Source: Actinomycetaceae bacterium (GTDB taxonomy: Bacteria; Actinomycetota; Actinomycetes; Actinomycetales; Actinomycetaceae). From it: a stretch of 64,000 bases of DNA. Below are positions 63,913-64,000 of the stretch, piece after piece. The notes below the pieces were generated by a model. It searched no databases, was not told the origin of the DNA, and saw only the letters and a program-made list of their open reading frames with translations. Each line of letters begins with the position of its first letter. Within the stretch, counting starts at the first letter, position 1. The position numbers and the translations under genes are program-made. The stretch lies in contig JAUNHH010000001.1 of assembly GCA_030524055.1 (NCBI GenBank), forward strand, positions 234,156-298,155, read 5' to 3'.

Positions 63913-64000
63913 ATTTTCTATCAAGGCGGACTTTAGCCTTGCAAGCCTTAGGATTCGAGAGATCCACTCTAGCTTCACAGAAAAATCAATACACACCAAA

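Overview
The window reads as chromosomal DNA of a moderately GC-rich actinobacterium. Supporting signs are a murT-gatD pair, an orphan WXG100 protein, a Ser/Thr kinase with a proline/glycine linker, HspR-type (HAIR) and HrcA-type (CIRCE) heat-shock operators, a DUF4032 gene next to a ugpC-like ATPase, a DUF2520 gene upstream of panC, and TANNNT-like -10 boxes. The family Actinomycetaceae (Actinomyces, Schaalia, Winkia and relatives) is my inference; there is no rRNA in the window to fix it.

Layout. 1-3331 (minus): two bacterial-PH membrane proteins, a DUF2520 protein and the start of panC in one operon. 3449-7555 (plus): an OmpR-type response regulator, its histidine kinase with an unusual 290-residue Pro/Ser/Thr tail, and an HD-like protein. 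7556-10219: a DnaA-box cluster, a WXG100 gene, and groEL under two tandem CIRCE boxes. 10220-14398: a LytR_C protein, then a small accessory island (Panacea-domain gene, 2TM-GAF-like gene, divergent GIY-YIG/DUF4357 gene), then ung. 14399-30862: an ABC exporter with its own HTH regulator, tRNA-Thr, a DsbA-like protein, a Ser/Thr kinase, ugpC-like ATPase, DUF4032, a glycerophosphodiesterase, class II aldolase, an SpoU methylase, a PH protein, MerR and a glycosyltransferase. 30863-43508: a GH16 glycanase, a NagD-like phosphatase, pyrE, an SDR, a DUF2339 protein, xth, a beta-lactamase-fold hydrolase with TetR, and clpB. 43744-52736: nine tandem paralogous lipoprotein genes. 52861-63768: a YagU-like protein, two DUF418 paralogs, a prolyl oligopeptidase, two paralogous small membrane proteins, gatD-murT and a SUKH-like orphan.

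Three things stand out. (1) A short dispersed word, CGAGGGCGGGG, occurs 30 times exactly by my hand count, 15 on each strand. It lies between genes and inside them in three reading frames. Exact or near-exact inverted pairs of it sit at seven gene 3' ends, often between convergent genes, where they form terminator-like hairpins. This layout matches the uptake-signal sequences of Neisseria and Haemophilus, although I know of no such sequence described in actinobacteria. (2) The nine-gene lipoprotein array has duplicated promoter modules and related terminator hairpins. Its genes share a C-terminal domain with a 'GWKxV...VPxDW' start that I cannot assign to a named family; a Mog1/PsbP-like fold is a guess. 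(3) A roughly 61-bp palindromic element occurs in at least six copies at 14.5, 49.6-50.0 and 53.7-53.8 kb.

Housekeeping genes dominate elsewhere. The 10965-13587 island is the most likely horizontally acquired segment: it lacks the dispersed word and carries toxin-antitoxin- or defence-associated domains.
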